From contig JACPOC010000059.1 of the NCBI GenBank assembly GCA_016185125.1, positions 1-60,622 on the forward strand: DNA of 60,622 nt, in the 5' to 3' direction. The position numbers were made by a program, and so were the translations under genes. The DNA comes from Bacteroidota bacterium (GTDB lineage: Bacteria > Bacteroidota > Bacteroidia > B-17B0 > Aurantibacillaceae). Positions 32,939 through 42,646 of this stretch are shown piece by piece; the stretch's first letter is position 1; each line of letters opens with the position of its first letter. The notes under the pieces were generated by a model. That model saw only the letters and a program-made list of their open reading frames with translations, was not told the DNA's origin and searched no databases.

Positions 32939-33151
32939 CCTATTTACAATTAACGATTAAAGTCCTCAATTGTAAATTGTCAGTGAACTACTTGCGAAAT
33001 AACCTACATCCAGCCGCCCATATTGGTTTTAACCGTTTTTCTTCTTCCTTTACAATCTTTTTTTCTTACGTTGCAAGAACATACAATTGTTATTATTAAA
33101 ACAATAATAAAAGACCGGCGAAAATAGAATAATGTATTCAAGAGTACTAAT

Positions 33152-33859
33152 TTAAATCTCTACTAAAGTTCCTATTTTTCCACCCGTTACCAAATCATTA
33201 AGATTACCTTTTTTGTTCATGTCGAACACAATAATCGGTAATTTATTTTCTTTGCAAAGTGTAAAGGCGGTCATGTCCATCACTTCCAAACCTTTTTTGT
33301 AAACCTCTTCAAATTTTATTGTTTCGTATTTAGTAGCATTTTTATCCTTTTCAGGATCGGCTGTGTAAATACCATCTACACGCGTTCCTTTTAAAATAAC
33401 GTTGGCTTCAATTTCTATAGCCCGCAATGCCGCTGCGGTATCTGTTGTAAAATAAGGATTGCCTGTTCCTGCACCAAAAATAACCACGCGGCCTTTTTCA
33501 AGGTGCCTCACGGCTTTTCTGCGAATAAATGGCTCACAGATCTGCTCCATTTTAATAGCGCTCTGTAAACGCGTTTGAACGCCTAAACCTTCAAGGGCAC
33601 TTTGAATGGCCATGCTGTTAATTACCGTGGCTAACATGCCCATATAATCACCGTGTACGCGATCCATGCCGCCTTTTTCGGCTTGAATACCACGAAAAAT
33701 ATTACCGCCGCCAATAACAATGGCCACTTGGCAACCTGCACTATACACCGTTTTAATTTCCTGCGCGTATTCAAGTAAGCGTTTCTGATCAATACCAAAA
33801 CCTTTTTCACCCATCAGGGCCTCACCGCTTAATTTTAAAAGTATTCTTTTGTATTTCAT
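33152..33859 (-). CDS. pyrH: UMP kinase
   Basis: 235 residues, the usual length. It phosphorylates UMP to UDP with ATP in pyrimidine synthesis and works as a cytosolic hexamer. The amino-acid-kinase fold is visible: [10 protein letters not shown] (7-16), [10 protein letters not shown], then [14 protein letters not shown] and the ATP region [16 protein letters not shown]. It lies downstream of tsf and rpsB, the conserved translation-linked cluster, with a terminator between it and tsf, so it may have its own promoter. Confidence 0.95.
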   Translation of the reverse strand: MKYKRILLKLSGEALMGEKGFGIDQKRLLEYAQEIKTVYSAGCQVAIVIGGGNIFRGIQAEKGGMDRVHGDYMGMLATVINSMAIQSALEGLGVQTRLQSAIKMEQICEPFIRRKAVRHLEKGRVVIFGAGTGNPYFTTDTAAALRAIEIEANVILKGTRVDGIYTADPEKDKNATKYETIKFEEVYKKGLEVMDMTAFTLCKENKLPIIVFDMNKKGNLNDLVTGGKIGTLVEI

Positions 33860-33924
33860 AAAGGTTTTAATGTAGGGCTGCTAAGTAAATTTTTATTATT
33901 ATGAATTAATTTTATGTCAAAAAA

Positions 33925-33949
33925 AATCCCGACCTCTTGGCCGGGATTA
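33925..33949 (-). terminator. Terminator after tsf
   Basis: On the minus strand, AATCCCG and CGGGATT pair around a short loop, followed by a run of T (complement of the A run at 33919-33926), 7 bases after the tsf stop. It separates tsf from pyrH. Confidence 0.75.
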
Positions 33950-33955
33950 AAATTA

Positions 33956-34780
33956 TTAAGATAATGCGTAACGCTTAAAGGCCGAAACCGTTAGGTCTTT
34001 TTCTACACCTTGGAGGTATTGACGAACAGTCATTTTATTATCAATAAAAAATTCCTGATTAAGTAAAGTAGATTCTTTATAGAATTTATTGATTTTCCCT
34101 TGAGCAATTTTTTCAACCATGTCTTCAGGCTTACCTTCAGCGCGGGTTGTTTCGCGGGCAATATCCAATTCGCGGTCAATTACCGATTGGTCTACATCAT
34201 CCTTATCAATAGCTACCGGAGCCATTGCTGCGGCCTGCATAGCCAAATTTTTAGCTACTTCGTCAGAAACTTTTTTACTGAAACCTAACGCTACAGCTAA
34301 ACGGTTACCCGGATGAATGTATCCTACCACCTGCTCTGCGCTTATTAAAGAATAAAAACCAATATCAATTTTTTCACCAATTTTACCTATTTGCTCCATG
34401 AATTTATCGCTTATGGTTACATCATTGTTATAAGGCAATGCTTTTAAAGCTTCGATAGTTGCAGGTTTTTTTGCTAAAGCGATGTTTGCAACCGTTTCAG
34501 CAAACTGAATAAAATCTGCGTTTTTTGCAACGAAATCTGTTTCACAATTAACACTAATAACTACTGCTGCTTTTTTATCATCGGAAGTTTTTGCTAAAAC
34601 AACACCTTCTTTAGCATCACGGTCTGCACGGTTAGCAGCCACTTTAGCTCCTTTTTTACGAAGAAAATCTACAGCTGCTTCAAAATCGCCGTTACTTTCT
34701 TCTAATGCTTTTTTACAATCCATCATACCTGCACCTGTTTGCTGGCGTAATTTGTTTACTTCTGCTGCTGTTATTGCCAT
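33956..34780 (-). CDS. tsf: Elongation factor Ts
   Basis: 274 residues. It regenerates EF-Tu-GTP by nucleotide exchange. The N-terminal UBA-like domain (VNKLRQQTGAGMMDCKKALEESNGDFEAAVDFLRKKG) and the core TDFVAKN motif (CETDFVAKNADF) are diagnostic. It follows rpsB by 200 bases, with a terminator-like hairpin between them; the pair rpsB-tsf is conserved in nearly all bacteria. Confidence 0.97.
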   Translation of the reverse strand: MAITAAEVNKLRQQTGAGMMDCKKALEESNGDFEAAVDFLRKKGAKVAANRADRDAKEGVVLAKTSDDKKAAVVISVNCETDFVAKNADFIQFAETVANIALAKKPATIEALKALPYNNDVTISDKFMEQIGKIGEKIDIGFYSLISAEQVVGYIHPGNRLAVALGFSKKVSDEVAKNLAMQAAAMAPVAIDKDDVDQSVIDRELDIARETTRAEGKPEDMVEKIAQGKINKFYKESTLLNQEFFIDNKMTVRQYLQGVEKDLTVSAFKRYALS

Positions 34781-34931
34781 TTGTTATTTTTTATTTATGT
34801 ATTTAATATTCTATGGGTTAATTCCCTGAAGCTCTACTTCGTTTTTTTAGCCACTATTTTCACTAATTTTCGCCAATAAATTAGTGCTTGTTGGTGTAAT
34901 TCGTGGCTAATATTCCAGGGTGTTATGAGCT

Positions 34932-34966
34932 AAAAAAAACGGTCAGCCTGTTGCCAGAGTGACCGC
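34932..34966 (-). terminator. Terminator after rpsB
   Basis: On the minus strand, GCGGTCA pairs with TGACCGT around a 13-base loop, followed by eight T. It lies 22 bases past the rpsB stop and ahead of tsf, so tsf has either read-through or its own promoter. Confidence 0.75.
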
Positions 34967-34987
34967 TTTAAATGTAATTTATATTAA

Positions 34988-35842
34988 TTATTTTTTAGCA
35001 CTCACTCTTTTACGCGCGCCTTTTTTAGCTGCGCCAACTTCTTCAGAATCTTTATTGGCTCCTTTAATTTGAAGGCCTGCCGCTAATTCTTCTGCTTCGT
35101 GCATACTTTCTTCTTTTGTATCGCTTTCTTCGGTGTTGGTTTCTTTATCCATCTTACGATCAGATAAACCTTCACGGATTGCAGTTGCCATTAATTCAAT
35201 AATATAAGCAATTGAAGTAGAAGCATCATCATTTGCAGGGATAGCATAATCCACCTGATTAGGGTTTGAATTTGTATCAACGATAGCAAACGTAGGAATG
35301 TTTAAACGCTTAGCTTCTGCAACAGCAATATGTTCTTTAGTTATATCCACGATAAACAATGCAGCAGGTAAACGGGAAAGATCAGAAACTGAACCAAATT
35401 GTGTTTCTAATTTCTCACGCTCGCGCGAAATCTGTAAACGCTCGCGCTTTGAAATGTTATCAAATGTTCCGTCGCTTGACATTTTATCAATCTGCGACAT
35501 ACGGCGAACCGACTTGCGGATAGTTGCAAAATTGGTTAACATTCCGCCCGGCCAACGCTCAGTAACATAAGGCATGTTTAATGCTTTAATTTTTTCTGAA
35601 ACGATGTCTTTAGCTTGCTTTTTTGTAGCTACAAATAAAACTTTGCGACCAGAACGGGCAATCTGCTTAAGGGCAGTAGCTGCTTCGTCAATTTTAGCAA
35701 CAGTTTTGTTAAGATCTATAATGTGAATACCGTTTTTCTCTGCGTAAATATACGGAGCCATTGCGGGATTCCATTTGCTTTTAAGGTGACCAAAGTGTGC
35801 ACCTGTTTCAAGTAATTCGTTAAATGATGTTCTTACTGACAT
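34988..35842 (-). CDS. rpsB: 30S ribosomal protein S2
   Basis: 284 residues from the Met at 35842 (MSVRTSFNELLETGAHFGH); the open frame 31 codons further up runs through rpsI and is not used. S2 core: GAHFGHLKSKWNP, AEKNGIHIIDLNKT, FVATKKQAKD, ERWPGGMLTNFATIRKS and PTFAIVDTNSNP. The C-terminal about 50 residues are charged and rich in Glu/Ala/Lys, longer than in E. coli, as is common in Bacteroidota. It binds the 30S subunit near bS1 and is required for late assembly. Confidence 0.96.
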   Translation of the reverse strand: MSVRTSFNELLETGAHFGHLKSKWNPAMAPYIYAEKNGIHIIDLNKTVAKIDEAATALKQIARSGRKVLFVATKKQAKDIVSEKIKALNMPYVTERWPGGMLTNFATIRKSVRRMSQIDKMSSDGTFDNISKRERLQISREREKLETQFGSVSDLSRLPAALFIVDITKEHIAVAEAKRLNIPTFAIVDTNSNPNQVDYAIPANDDASTSIAYIIELMATAIREGLSDRKMDKETNTEESDTKEESMHEAEELAAGLQIKGANKDSEEVGAAKKGARKRVSAKK

Positions 35843-35873
35843 TTTATATTCTTCTCTGTTATTTAAATAAGGA

Positions 35874-36260
35874 TTAACGCTTGCTGAACTGGAAGCGGGC
35901 ACGCGCTTTTTTCTGACCGAATTTCTTACGCTCAACCATACGTGGATCGCGGGTAATTAAACCTGCAGCACGTAAATTTGGTTTGTACTCAGCATTGTTT
36001 TCAACCAAAGCTTTAGCAATTGCTAAACGAATAGCTTGTGCCTGGCCGGTAGTTCCGCCGCCTTTTACGTTTACTTTTACATCATACTCTTCGCGAACAT
36101 TAGAAATGTTTAACGATTGAGTTACCATGTAATGTAAAGTTGAAGTTTTAAAGTATTCTTTAAAATCTTTACCATTTACTTCAATATTTCCACTGCCTTT
36201 GGTTACATAGGCGCGCGCAACTGAAGTTTTTCTGCGACCGGATGTGTTTGTTACTTCCAT
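35874..36260 (-). CDS. rpsI: 30S ribosomal protein S9
   Basis: 128 residues, the full usual length. The start GRRKTSVARAY and the C-terminal ITRDPRMVERKKFGQKKARARFQFSKR are canonical; the final Arg contacts the P-site tRNA. It follows rplM by 11 bases on the same strand, the universal rplM-rpsI operon. Confidence 0.97.
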   Translation of the reverse strand: MEVTNTSGRRKTSVARAYVTKGSGNIEVNGKDFKEYFKTSTLHYMVTQSLNISNVREEYDVKVNVKGGGTTGQAQAIRLAIAKALVENNAEYKPNLRAAGLITRDPRMVERKKFGQKKARARFQFSKR

Positions 36261-36271
36261 TAATCTTTTTC

Positions 36272-36727
36272 TTATTTAATTTTACTTAAATCTACTTTTT
36301 TAGGCTGCTGGGCATCCATACCATGCGCTGTTCCGGCAAAAATACGGATGTTGGTATTTAATTGACGTCCTAAACGGCCTTTTGGCAACATACCATGAAT
36401 GGCGTGCTCAAGGATAGCTTCAGGTTTAGAGTTCATCCACTCCTTAGGACTGGCAAAACGCTGACCTCCCGGGTAACCGGTGTAACGGATATATTCCTTA
36501 TCGGTTAATTTTTTTCCTGTAAAACGCACTTTTTCAGCGTTTATAATGATGACGTTGCTTCCTGCATCTGCATGCGGGGTATAATTTGTTTTATGCTTAC
36601 CGCGTAATAACATGGCAACTTTAGAGGCCAAACGGCCAACTACTTCATTTTCAGCGTCAACCAATAACCATTCCTTACCAGAGTTGGCTTTTGTTGCGAA
36701 TTGTGTTTTGTAACTTAATGCGTCCAC
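36272..36727 (-). CDS. rplM: 50S ribosomal protein L13 (GTG start)
   Basis: 151 residues from GTG at 36727 (VDALSYKTQFATK), which gives the normal family length and N terminus. The ATG 14 codons upstream overlaps the -7 promoter box and would lie before the transcription start. Conserved: LVDAENEVVGRLAS, KTNYTPHADAGSNVIIINAEKV and GMLPKGRLGRQ. It is the first gene of rplM-rpsI and binds 23S rRNA early in 50S assembly. Confidence 0.96.
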   Translation of the reverse strand: MDALSYKTQFATKANSGKEWLLVDAENEVVGRLASKVAMLLRGKHKTNYTPHADAGSNVIIINAEKVRFTGKKLTDKEYIRYTGYPGGQRFASPKEWMNSKPEAILEHAIHGMLPKGRLGRQLNTNIRIFAGTAHGMDAQQPKKVDLSKIK

Positions 36728-36766
36728 TTTGTTAAATTTAAGTCTTTTCCCAATTTTATGGGGGTG

Positions 36767-36774
36767 CAAATGTA
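36767..36774 (-). promoter_or_regulatory. -7 promoter box of rplM-rpsI
   Basis: TACATTTG on the minus strand matches TAnnTTTG, 40 bases before the GTG start. Transcription would begin near 36760. Confidence 0.6.
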
Positions 36775-36894
36775 ATTAGTTTTTTTTACTGTAACAAACT
36801 TATTTAAAATAAATGCGCTTTTTTTATCATTATTATTACAATTTTTGTTGAAAAAATGCTAAAATCACATTTAAATTTTTTTTTATGTATGATT

Positions 36895-37656
36895 TTAACT
36901 AAAAATGAAGTCTGAATTCATACTGGTTGCTTTCTCCACTTCATTTATTGAAAGTTGTTTTATTTCGGCAATTTTTTTTGCCACTTCTAGAATATAGCCG
37001 GGCTCGTTTCTTTTTCCTCTAAAGGGAACGGGAGCCAAATAAGGAGCATCGGTTTCCAATACCAAATGTTTAAGATCAATATTTTTAACCACTTTATCCA
37101 AACCTGAATTTTTAAAAGTAAGCACCCCTCCTATTCCCAATTTAAAATTACCCAATTCAATAATTTTATGGGCTTGCTCTGTATTTCCTGAAAAGCAGTG
37201 GAAAATGGCTTTTGGCAGCGATTGAAAGGAAGTAAGAATTTCGTAAATCTCATCAAAAGCATCACGACAATGAATTATAAAAGGATAATCATAGTCTTTT
37301 GCCCATTGTATTTGGGTTTTAAAAGCGTGTTGCTGTTCTTTTAAAAATGTTTTATCCCAATACAGATCAATGCCAATTTCGCCAATGGCGGCGTATTTTC
37401 TTTTCGATAACCAGTTTTTTACAATATCTAATTCTGATTCAACACTCGCATTTACGCTACAGGGATGAAGGCCCATCATGGCAAAACAATTTTCCGGAAA
37501 TTCTTTTTCAAGAAGATGCATTCCTTCTATGGAAGTTGAATCGATATTAGGTAAATAAAACTTTTTTACGCCGTTGGCAATGGCTTTGTTAATAAGCGAT
37601 GTTCGGTCGGCATTAAATTCTTGGGCGTATAAATGGGTGTGGGTATCGATAATCAT
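36895..37656 (-). CDS. tatD: TatD-family metal-dependent hydrolase / DNase
   Basis: 253 residues from Met at 37656 (MIIDTHTHLYAQEF); the frame is open further up but the family starts here. Metal ligands are visible: THTH near the start, GEIGIDLYWD (Glu), IIHCRD, IFHCFSGN and ETDAPYLAP near the end, forming a two-metal TIM barrel. The family has 3'-5' DNase and D-Tyr-tRNA deacylase-like relatives. It is transcribed divergently from the secreted protein at 37729. Confidence 0.9.
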   Translation of the reverse strand: MIIDTHTHLYAQEFNADRTSLINKAIANGVKKFYLPNIDSTSIEGMHLLEKEFPENCFAMMGLHPCSVNASVESELDIVKNWLSKRKYAAIGEIGIDLYWDKTFLKEQQHAFKTQIQWAKDYDYPFIIHCRDAFDEIYEILTSFQSLPKAIFHCFSGNTEQAHKIIELGNFKLGIGGVLTFKNSGLDKVVKNIDLKHLVLETDAPYLAPVPFRGKRNEPGYILEVAKKIAEIKQLSINEVEKATSMNSDFIFS

Positions 37657-37697
37657 TTTAGGATTTACAAAAATACTACATATTAATAAAAAAATTC

Positions 37698-37705
37698 TAT
37701 ATTTG
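37698..37705 (+). promoter_or_regulatory. -7 promoter box of the T9SS-secreted protein
   Basis: TATATTTG lies 24 bases before the ATG at 37729 and fits the phylum consensus. Confidence 0.55.
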
Positions 37706-37728
37706 TTATAACCAATTAAACAAAACAT

Positions 37729-38731
37729 ATGAAAAAATTTTTACTTTCCATCGGATTAGTTTCCGCGTTTGCTGCTAATGCTCAGTACACCATTACCTCT
37801 GCTTCCAACCCTGTTGCAGGAGATATGGAATCTACCATCGCTACAAATACTGCAGGTTTAACGCTACCGGCTTCAGGTTCTGGCCAGGTTTGGAATTATT
37901 CGACGGTTACAACGGGTACCAATTCTGCCAACACAACCACTTATGTGGCAATCTCATCGGTACCAAATGCTAATCTTTTTGCGGGTTCAACTTTGGGTGG
38001 AACTTCCAATGGAACAAATTACGATGTTTACCAGCTTTCGGGTACCGTACGAAATTATCTTGGTACAGCTGTAGCCACTGCCTCTGATTGCGAAGTATGG
38101 TCTAACCCGGCTACTATTATTACTTTGCCCTTTACTTTTGGAAGTACAAGTAATGATAACTTTGCATTGACCAACAGTCAATATACCTTAACCGGAAATA
38201 TTGCCAATTCAGGCGATGGAAAAGGAACGTTGACTCTTCCTAGTGGAACTTTTAATAATGTATTAAAAGTTTCTTCTGTTATAACTGAAACAGCAACCGG
38301 GACCGGATTTGTGATTACCGTGAAAGTAATTCAGCACCAGTTTTTTTCTGCTGCCAGTAAATTCCCACTTTTTTTCAGTAACTACTCAAACTAACGTGCA
38401 AAACGGCACCAGTACTACAATGATTTCAGGTTCTATGAATAATTCCTTAGTTATAGGTATAAAAGAAAATACACAAAACAATCTGTTTAGTATTTATCCA
38501 AATCCTGCAACTTCAAAGGCGGTAATTAATTTCAACAATCAGGGCAACACTTCGGTAACTATTACTTTAGTGAATGCTTTAGGACAAGAAATTAAAAATA
38601 TTGTTCAAAATGATCTTGGTATAGGAGAAAATTCTGTAAAGATTAATCTTGAAAATGTTCCTGCAGGAGTATATTTTATTACTGTTAAAACAGGAGCGGC
38701 AGAAAGTGTTAAAAAATTGGTTATCGAATAA
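37729..38731 (+). pseudogene. T9SS-secreted protein split by a frameshift at a T7 run
   Basis: The first frame (37729-38394) gives a signal peptide (KKFLLSIGLVSAFAANAQ) and a beta-rich Thr/Ser body (NPVAGDMESTIATNTAGLTLP). The second frame (38396-38731) gives a linker and a T9SS type A sorting domain (FSIYPNPATSKAVINF; AGVYFITVKTG; VKKLVIE). The frames join across CTTTTTTTCAG (38349-38357): six instead of seven T keeps one continuous protein of about 333 residues reading ..PLFSVTTQTNVQNG. Either the cell carries a real mutation or phase-variable tract, or this is a sequencing error. Without the repair the protein would not be exported to the surface. Confidence 0.75.
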
Positions 38732-38757
38732 ACAACCTAAAAATAACAAACAAAAAA

Positions 38758-38790
38758 AAGCGTTCTGAAAAAGGAACGCTTTTTTTTTTG
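38758..38790. terminator. Bidirectional terminator between convergent genes
   Basis: AAGCGTTC and GAACGCTT pair around a short loop, with an A run before and a T run after. It serves both the secreted-protein gene (plus) and the TetR gene (minus), whose stop is 16 bases further on. Confidence 0.8.
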
Positions 38791-38805
38791 AATTGTTAAG
38801 AAGAT

Positions 38806-39387
38806 TTAATTCAACGATCCTAAAGCCACTTTAACCACATTATCCAGATCAGCCTTGCCTGCACCACTTTGATTCATTACCCTTAGGCCGCACAAAGTGC
38901 TGTATAAAAACTGACTGTAAGCCTGCACGGGCTTATTTAGTTTTATCATTTTCTTTTGTTCCGCATCGCTTATCCAGGAAGATAAAAGTTCCTGAACTTC
39001 ATCTCTGTTATTACAAACAACCTGCGAGGTTTTGTAACATTGCTTGCTCATTTCGGCGGCGGCATTTATAAGTAAACAACCGTTATCGTTAGGATTTTCA
39101 ACCAAATGATTCACTACGTTTTCAAACAACACTTCCAGTTTACGTAAACCGTTAACATCCTTTTGGTTAATTGTTACTAATTTTTGAATGTTAAGAGATT
39201 TATAGTATTCTAAGGTTTGGAGGTATAAATTATGTTTATCTTTAAATGAATCGTATAAACTGCTGCGGCTTAGGCCGGTAGCTTTTAAAATATCATCCAC
39301 CGATGTTCTATTATAGCCTTTTTTCTGAAAAATTTGAGCCGCTGTTTCAAGAACGGCAAACGTGTTATATGATTTCGTTTTTGGCAT
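38806..39387 (-). CDS. TetR/AcrR-family transcriptional regulator
   Basis: 193 residues. The N-terminal helix-turn-helix is typical: FQKKGYNRTSVDDILKATGLSRSSLYDSFKDKHNLYLQTLEYY, followed by a helical ligand domain with a Cys-containing stretch (KQCYKTSQVVCNNRDEV). Such proteins usually repress an adjacent efflux or lipid gene, but no divergent target is next to it; the neighbour upstream is a nuclease gene on the same strand. Confidence 0.9.
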   Translation of the reverse strand: MPKTKSYNTFAVLETAAQIFQKKGYNRTSVDDILKATGLSRSSLYDSFKDKHNLYLQTLEYYKSLNIQKLVTINQKDVNGLRKLEVLFENVVNHLVENPNDNGCLLINAAAEMSKQCYKTSQVVCNNRDEVQELLSSWISDAEQKKMIKLNKPVQAYSQFLYSTLCGLRVMNQSGAGKADLDNVVKVALGSLN

Positions 39388-39483
39388 AAGAGATGATTTT
39401 ATGTAAAATTACAATAACGGAATATTCATTCCAAATATAATTCGTTAAATAATTTTACCCTATGGTATATACGAATTACAGCA

Positions 39484-40290
39484 CTATTTGGTTTTCATTC
39501 TTAACCTAATTTGAGTAATTACCTTTTTGGTATATAGTGGAAAATCGCCCTGCATAATCCAGGTATAATAAGAAGGTTCCTTCGCAAAAACATCTTCTAC
39601 AGGCTTATCTTTGTGCTTTCCAAAGGCAAAAACCTCAATTCCGTTTTCATTAAAAATAATCCGTCCGGCTAAATCGGCATTTTTGGTTTTGGTAGTTAAT
39701 TCACTTATTTTAGAAATATCGTTTTGAACGGGTTTGAATTTATTTCCTTTTTCATCTTCCAGCTCTGTATCTTTATATTTTTCGAGCTGAGATTTAAATA
39801 TTTCGTAAGTGGCAATTACATCGGCTTCGGCGGTGTGAGCGTTAATCAATGCTTTATCGCAATAAAATTTATAGGCCGCGCTTAAATTGCGGGGTTCCAT
39901 AAAATGAAAAATGTTTTGCACATCAATTAACCTCCGGCCTTTCAGCTCAAAGTCTGCCTCAACCCTCAAAAATTCTTCGGCCAGCAAAGGAATATCGTAT
40001 TTATTTGAATTATATCCTGCAAAATCGGCATTGCCAATAAAACGTAACAACTCTGGTGCGGCTTGTTTAAAAGTGGGTTCGTTTACCAGATCTTTTTCAT
40101 ACAACCCATGAATTTTTGAAACTTTTTCAGGAATAGGAATTTCGGGATTAATGCGCATGGTTTTTGATTCGGTTGAATTATCCACATTCACTTTAAGAAG
40201 AGAAATTTCAACAATTCTGTCTTTACCAATGGTTAATCCGGTGGCTTCCAGATCAAGAAAAATAAGCGGTTTTGTAAGATTTAAATGCAT
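39484..40290 (-). CDS. DnaQ-like 3'-5' exonuclease
   Basis: 268 residues. The DEDDh exonuclease motifs are FLDLEATG (11-18), SKIHGLYEKDL, GYNSNKYDIPLL and INAHTAEADVIATYEI (His/Asp). The C-terminal about 50 residues form a small domain seen in Bacteroidota homologues (FGKHKDKPVEDVFAKEPSYYTWIMQGDFP). It is probably a proofreading-like or RNase-T-like exonuclease. Its ATG overlaps the ispH stop (TAATG), so the two are translationally coupled. Confidence 0.85.
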   Translation of the reverse strand: MHLNLTKPLIFLDLEATGLTIGKDRIVEISLLKVNVDNSTESKTMRINPEIPIPEKVSKIHGLYEKDLVNEPTFKQAAPELLRFIGNADFAGYNSNKYDIPLLAEEFLRVEADFELKGRRLIDVQNIFHFMEPRNLSAAYKFYCDKALINAHTAEADVIATYEIFKSQLEKYKDTELEDEKGNKFKPVQNDISKISELTTKTKNADLAGRIIFNENGIEVFAFGKHKDKPVEDVFAKEPSYYTWIMQGDFPLYTKKVITQIRLRMKTK

Positions 40291-41525
40291 TAACTGGAAT
40301 AAATTTTTAGTGAGGAAAGAACTTCCTCCGTGTTTTTTGTTTTGCCCACAAGGGTATTTATTTTATGAATAACTTCCTCAAGAATTGAATCAGGACAAGA
40401 AGCCCCGCTGGTTAAAACAATTTTAAGTTTATCTTTTTGCGGGAGAAAATTAGCTGTATGAATTATTTTTTTACTGTGATAATCGAAATGATGAATGCTT
40501 TTGTCTTCCTCTATTTCCTGGGCGGATGAAATAAAATACGTTGGGAATTTCTGCTCGCATAACTCCACTATATGCAGGGTGTTGCTGCTGTTATAACCTC
40601 CCACCACAATGGCCAGATCGGCATCGGTAGTGAGTAAACCATAAGTGGCATCCTGATTTTCGTTAGTGGCGTAACACAAAGTATCATGCGTATCAGCAAA
40701 ATGATCATGAATTGTTTCTTTACCAAATTTTTGCTGCATAATAGTTTTAAAGTACTCCGAAATTTCTTCAGTTTCAGAAGCCAGCATGGTTGTTTGGTTA
40801 ATTACCCCTACTTTATTTAAATGAGTGTCAATCTTAAAACCGTTAGTAAACTTATCTTTAAATTCGGCTTCAAATTCATGTTGCGATTTTGTTCCCAGCA
40901 TATATTCTCCTAATTTTCGGGCCTCGGCTAAATCCTTTACCACCACTACTCCACCGCTATGTGTAGCGCTTCTTGAAAAGGTGGAGCGCGTTTCTTCGTG
41001 GTTATATTTTCCATGAATAATAAGCGTGTGTTCGGTTTTACCTATTTGCTCTGATTTTTTCCAAACCCGCTCCACAAAAGGACAAGTAGTGTTATAGGCT
41101 TTGGTATCTACTCCTTTTTCTTCCAACAATTTAAGTAGTGGCAATGGCGCGCCGAATGCCGGAATGATAACCACATCCTCACCCGTTAAAACATCAAAAG
41201 AAATAAGATTATTACCATGCGTATCCTGTAAAAATTGAACGCCTCTTTCGGTTAAATCTTTATTAACCTCCTGATTATGAATCATTTGACTAAGTAAAAA
41301 AATTCGTTTTCCCGGATTTTCATCCAACGCACGGAAGGCTATTTCAATGGCATTTTCAACCCCATAACAAAAGCCAAAATGCCGGGCTATGTAAAAGCTT
41401 ACAGGTCCAAAATCAAGGATCGCCGGACTTACATTTTTTTTTCTAGGATCCTGAATACGTAAATACTGTTTTACTTTAGAGATAACAGGACTCTTGTAAA
41501 ACTCAGGAACATTAAAAGTTTTCAT
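40290..41525 (-). CDS. ispH: 4-hydroxy-3-methylbut-2-enyl diphosphate reductase
   Basis: 411 residues; the Bacteroidota form is longer than the E. coli enzyme. It makes IPP and DMAPP in the last step of the MEP pathway, using a [4Fe-4S] cluster. The three cysteine ligands are in FGFCYGVENAIE, TTCPFVERVWKK and SGASCPDSILEEVI. HGKYNHEET and the terminal region also match. It sits between the exonuclease and fbp genes, all minus strand. Confidence 0.93.
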   Translation of the reverse strand: MKTFNVPEFYKSPVISKVKQYLRIQDPRKKNVSPAILDFGPVSFYIARHFGFCYGVENAIEIAFRALDENPGKRIFLLSQMIHNQEVNKDLTERGVQFLQDTHGNNLISFDVLTGEDVVIIPAFGAPLPLLKLLEEKGVDTKAYNTTCPFVERVWKKSEQIGKTEHTLIIHGKYNHEETRSTFSRSATHSGGVVVVKDLAEARKLGEYMLGTKSQHEFEAEFKDKFTNGFKIDTHLNKVGVINQTTMLASETEEISEYFKTIMQQKFGKETIHDHFADTHDTLCYATNENQDATYGLLTTDADLAIVVGGYNSSNTLHIVELCEQKFPTYFISSAQEIEEDKSIHHFDYHSKKIIHTANFLPQKDKLKIVLTSGASCPDSILEEVIHKINTLVGKTKNTEEVLSSLKIYSS

Positions 41526-41564
41526 CAGAGATTATTTTAAATTTGACTGATGCTTTTACAAACA

Positions 41565-42578
41565 CTAAACTTTTTCTTTGGTGTATTTGGTCATAAAATC
41601 CATGGCCATATCTACCATTTCTGAACTTCCGCAAAATAAAGGCGTGCGTTGATGCAGTTCTTTAATATCCACTTCCATAATACGTTTGCCTCCGGTAGTT
41701 GCCTTACCGCCGGCCTGCTCGATAATAAAGGCCAAAGGATTGCATTCGTATAACAAACGTAATTTTCCTTTAGGTGATTTGGTGGTGGTTGGATAAATAT
41801 AAATTCCCCCAACAATAAGATTGCGGTGAATATCCGCCACGCCTGAACCTATGTAACGCGATGAAAACGGACGATTGGTTGCCTTGTCTTCATCCTGACA
41901 ATACTTTATATATTTTTTAACGCCTTCGGGGAAGTGCAAATAATTTCCTTCATTAACAGAATATACGTGTCCCATTTTAGGAGTTTGCATATTTGGATGC
42001 GATAAGCAAAACTCGCCAATGCTTGGATCTAATGTAAAACCGTTTACTCCTTTTCCGGTTGTGTAAACAAGCATACAACTTGATCCGTAAATAATATAAC
42101 CCGCTGCAACCTGTTCGGTACCGCGCTGCATAAAATCTTCTACCGTTCCGGGGCCGCTTAAAGTGGTGCGGCGATAAATAGAAAAAATTGTTCCCACAGA
42201 AACATTTACATCAATATTAGAAGAACCATCCAAAGGGTCCATGGCTACAACATAACGAGCGCTTTTTGAAACTTCAGAATCAATAGGAATAATTTCATCG
42301 TTTTCTTCACTGGCAATGGCACAAACTTCGCCCCCGGCACTTAACGCGGCAATAAACTGGTCGTTAGCAAAAACATCCAGTTTCTTAACTCTTTCGCCCT
42401 GAATATTTGTAGTTCCGGTTTCTCCTAAAATTTCTACCAGGCCTGCTTTATTAACTTCGCGGTTAACAATTTTAGCTGCAATACCAATATCGCGTAACAA
42501 ACGTGATAACTCGCCTTTTGCAAATGGAAAATCGGCTTGTTTTTCTATAATGAATTGTCCTAATGTTTGTGTCTTCAT
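41565..42578 (-). CDS. fbp: Class I fructose-1,6-bisphosphatase
   Basis: 337 residues. The metal-binding loop is [25 protein letters not shown], followed by [19 protein letters not shown] and the substrate region [23 protein letters not shown]. Gluconeogenic enzyme, cytosolic; the presence of the class I form together with ispH is ordinary for the phylum. Followed by a 68-base gap and a short hypothetical gene upstream on the same strand. Confidence 0.95.
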   Translation of the reverse strand: MKTQTLGQFIIEKQADFPFAKGELSRLLRDIGIAAKIVNREVNKAGLVEILGETGTTNIQGERVKKLDVFANDQFIAALSAGGEVCAIASEENDEIIPIDSEVSKSARYVVAMDPLDGSSNIDVNVSVGTIFSIYRRTTLSGPGTVEDFMQRGTEQVAAGYIIYGSSCMLVYTTGKGVNGFTLDPSIGEFCLSHPNMQTPKMGHVYSVNEGNYLHFPEGVKKYIKYCQDEDKATNRPFSSRYIGSGVADIHRNLIVGGIYIYPTTTKSPKGKLRLLYECNPLAFIIEQAGGKATTGGKRIMEVDIKELHQRTPLFCGSSEMVDMAMDFMTKYTKEKV

Positions 42579-42646
42579 GAATACAAATTAATGTTGTCAA
42601 AGATAAGAAAATAAAGGAAAGAGATGTGATTAGATGTAGATAAAGA

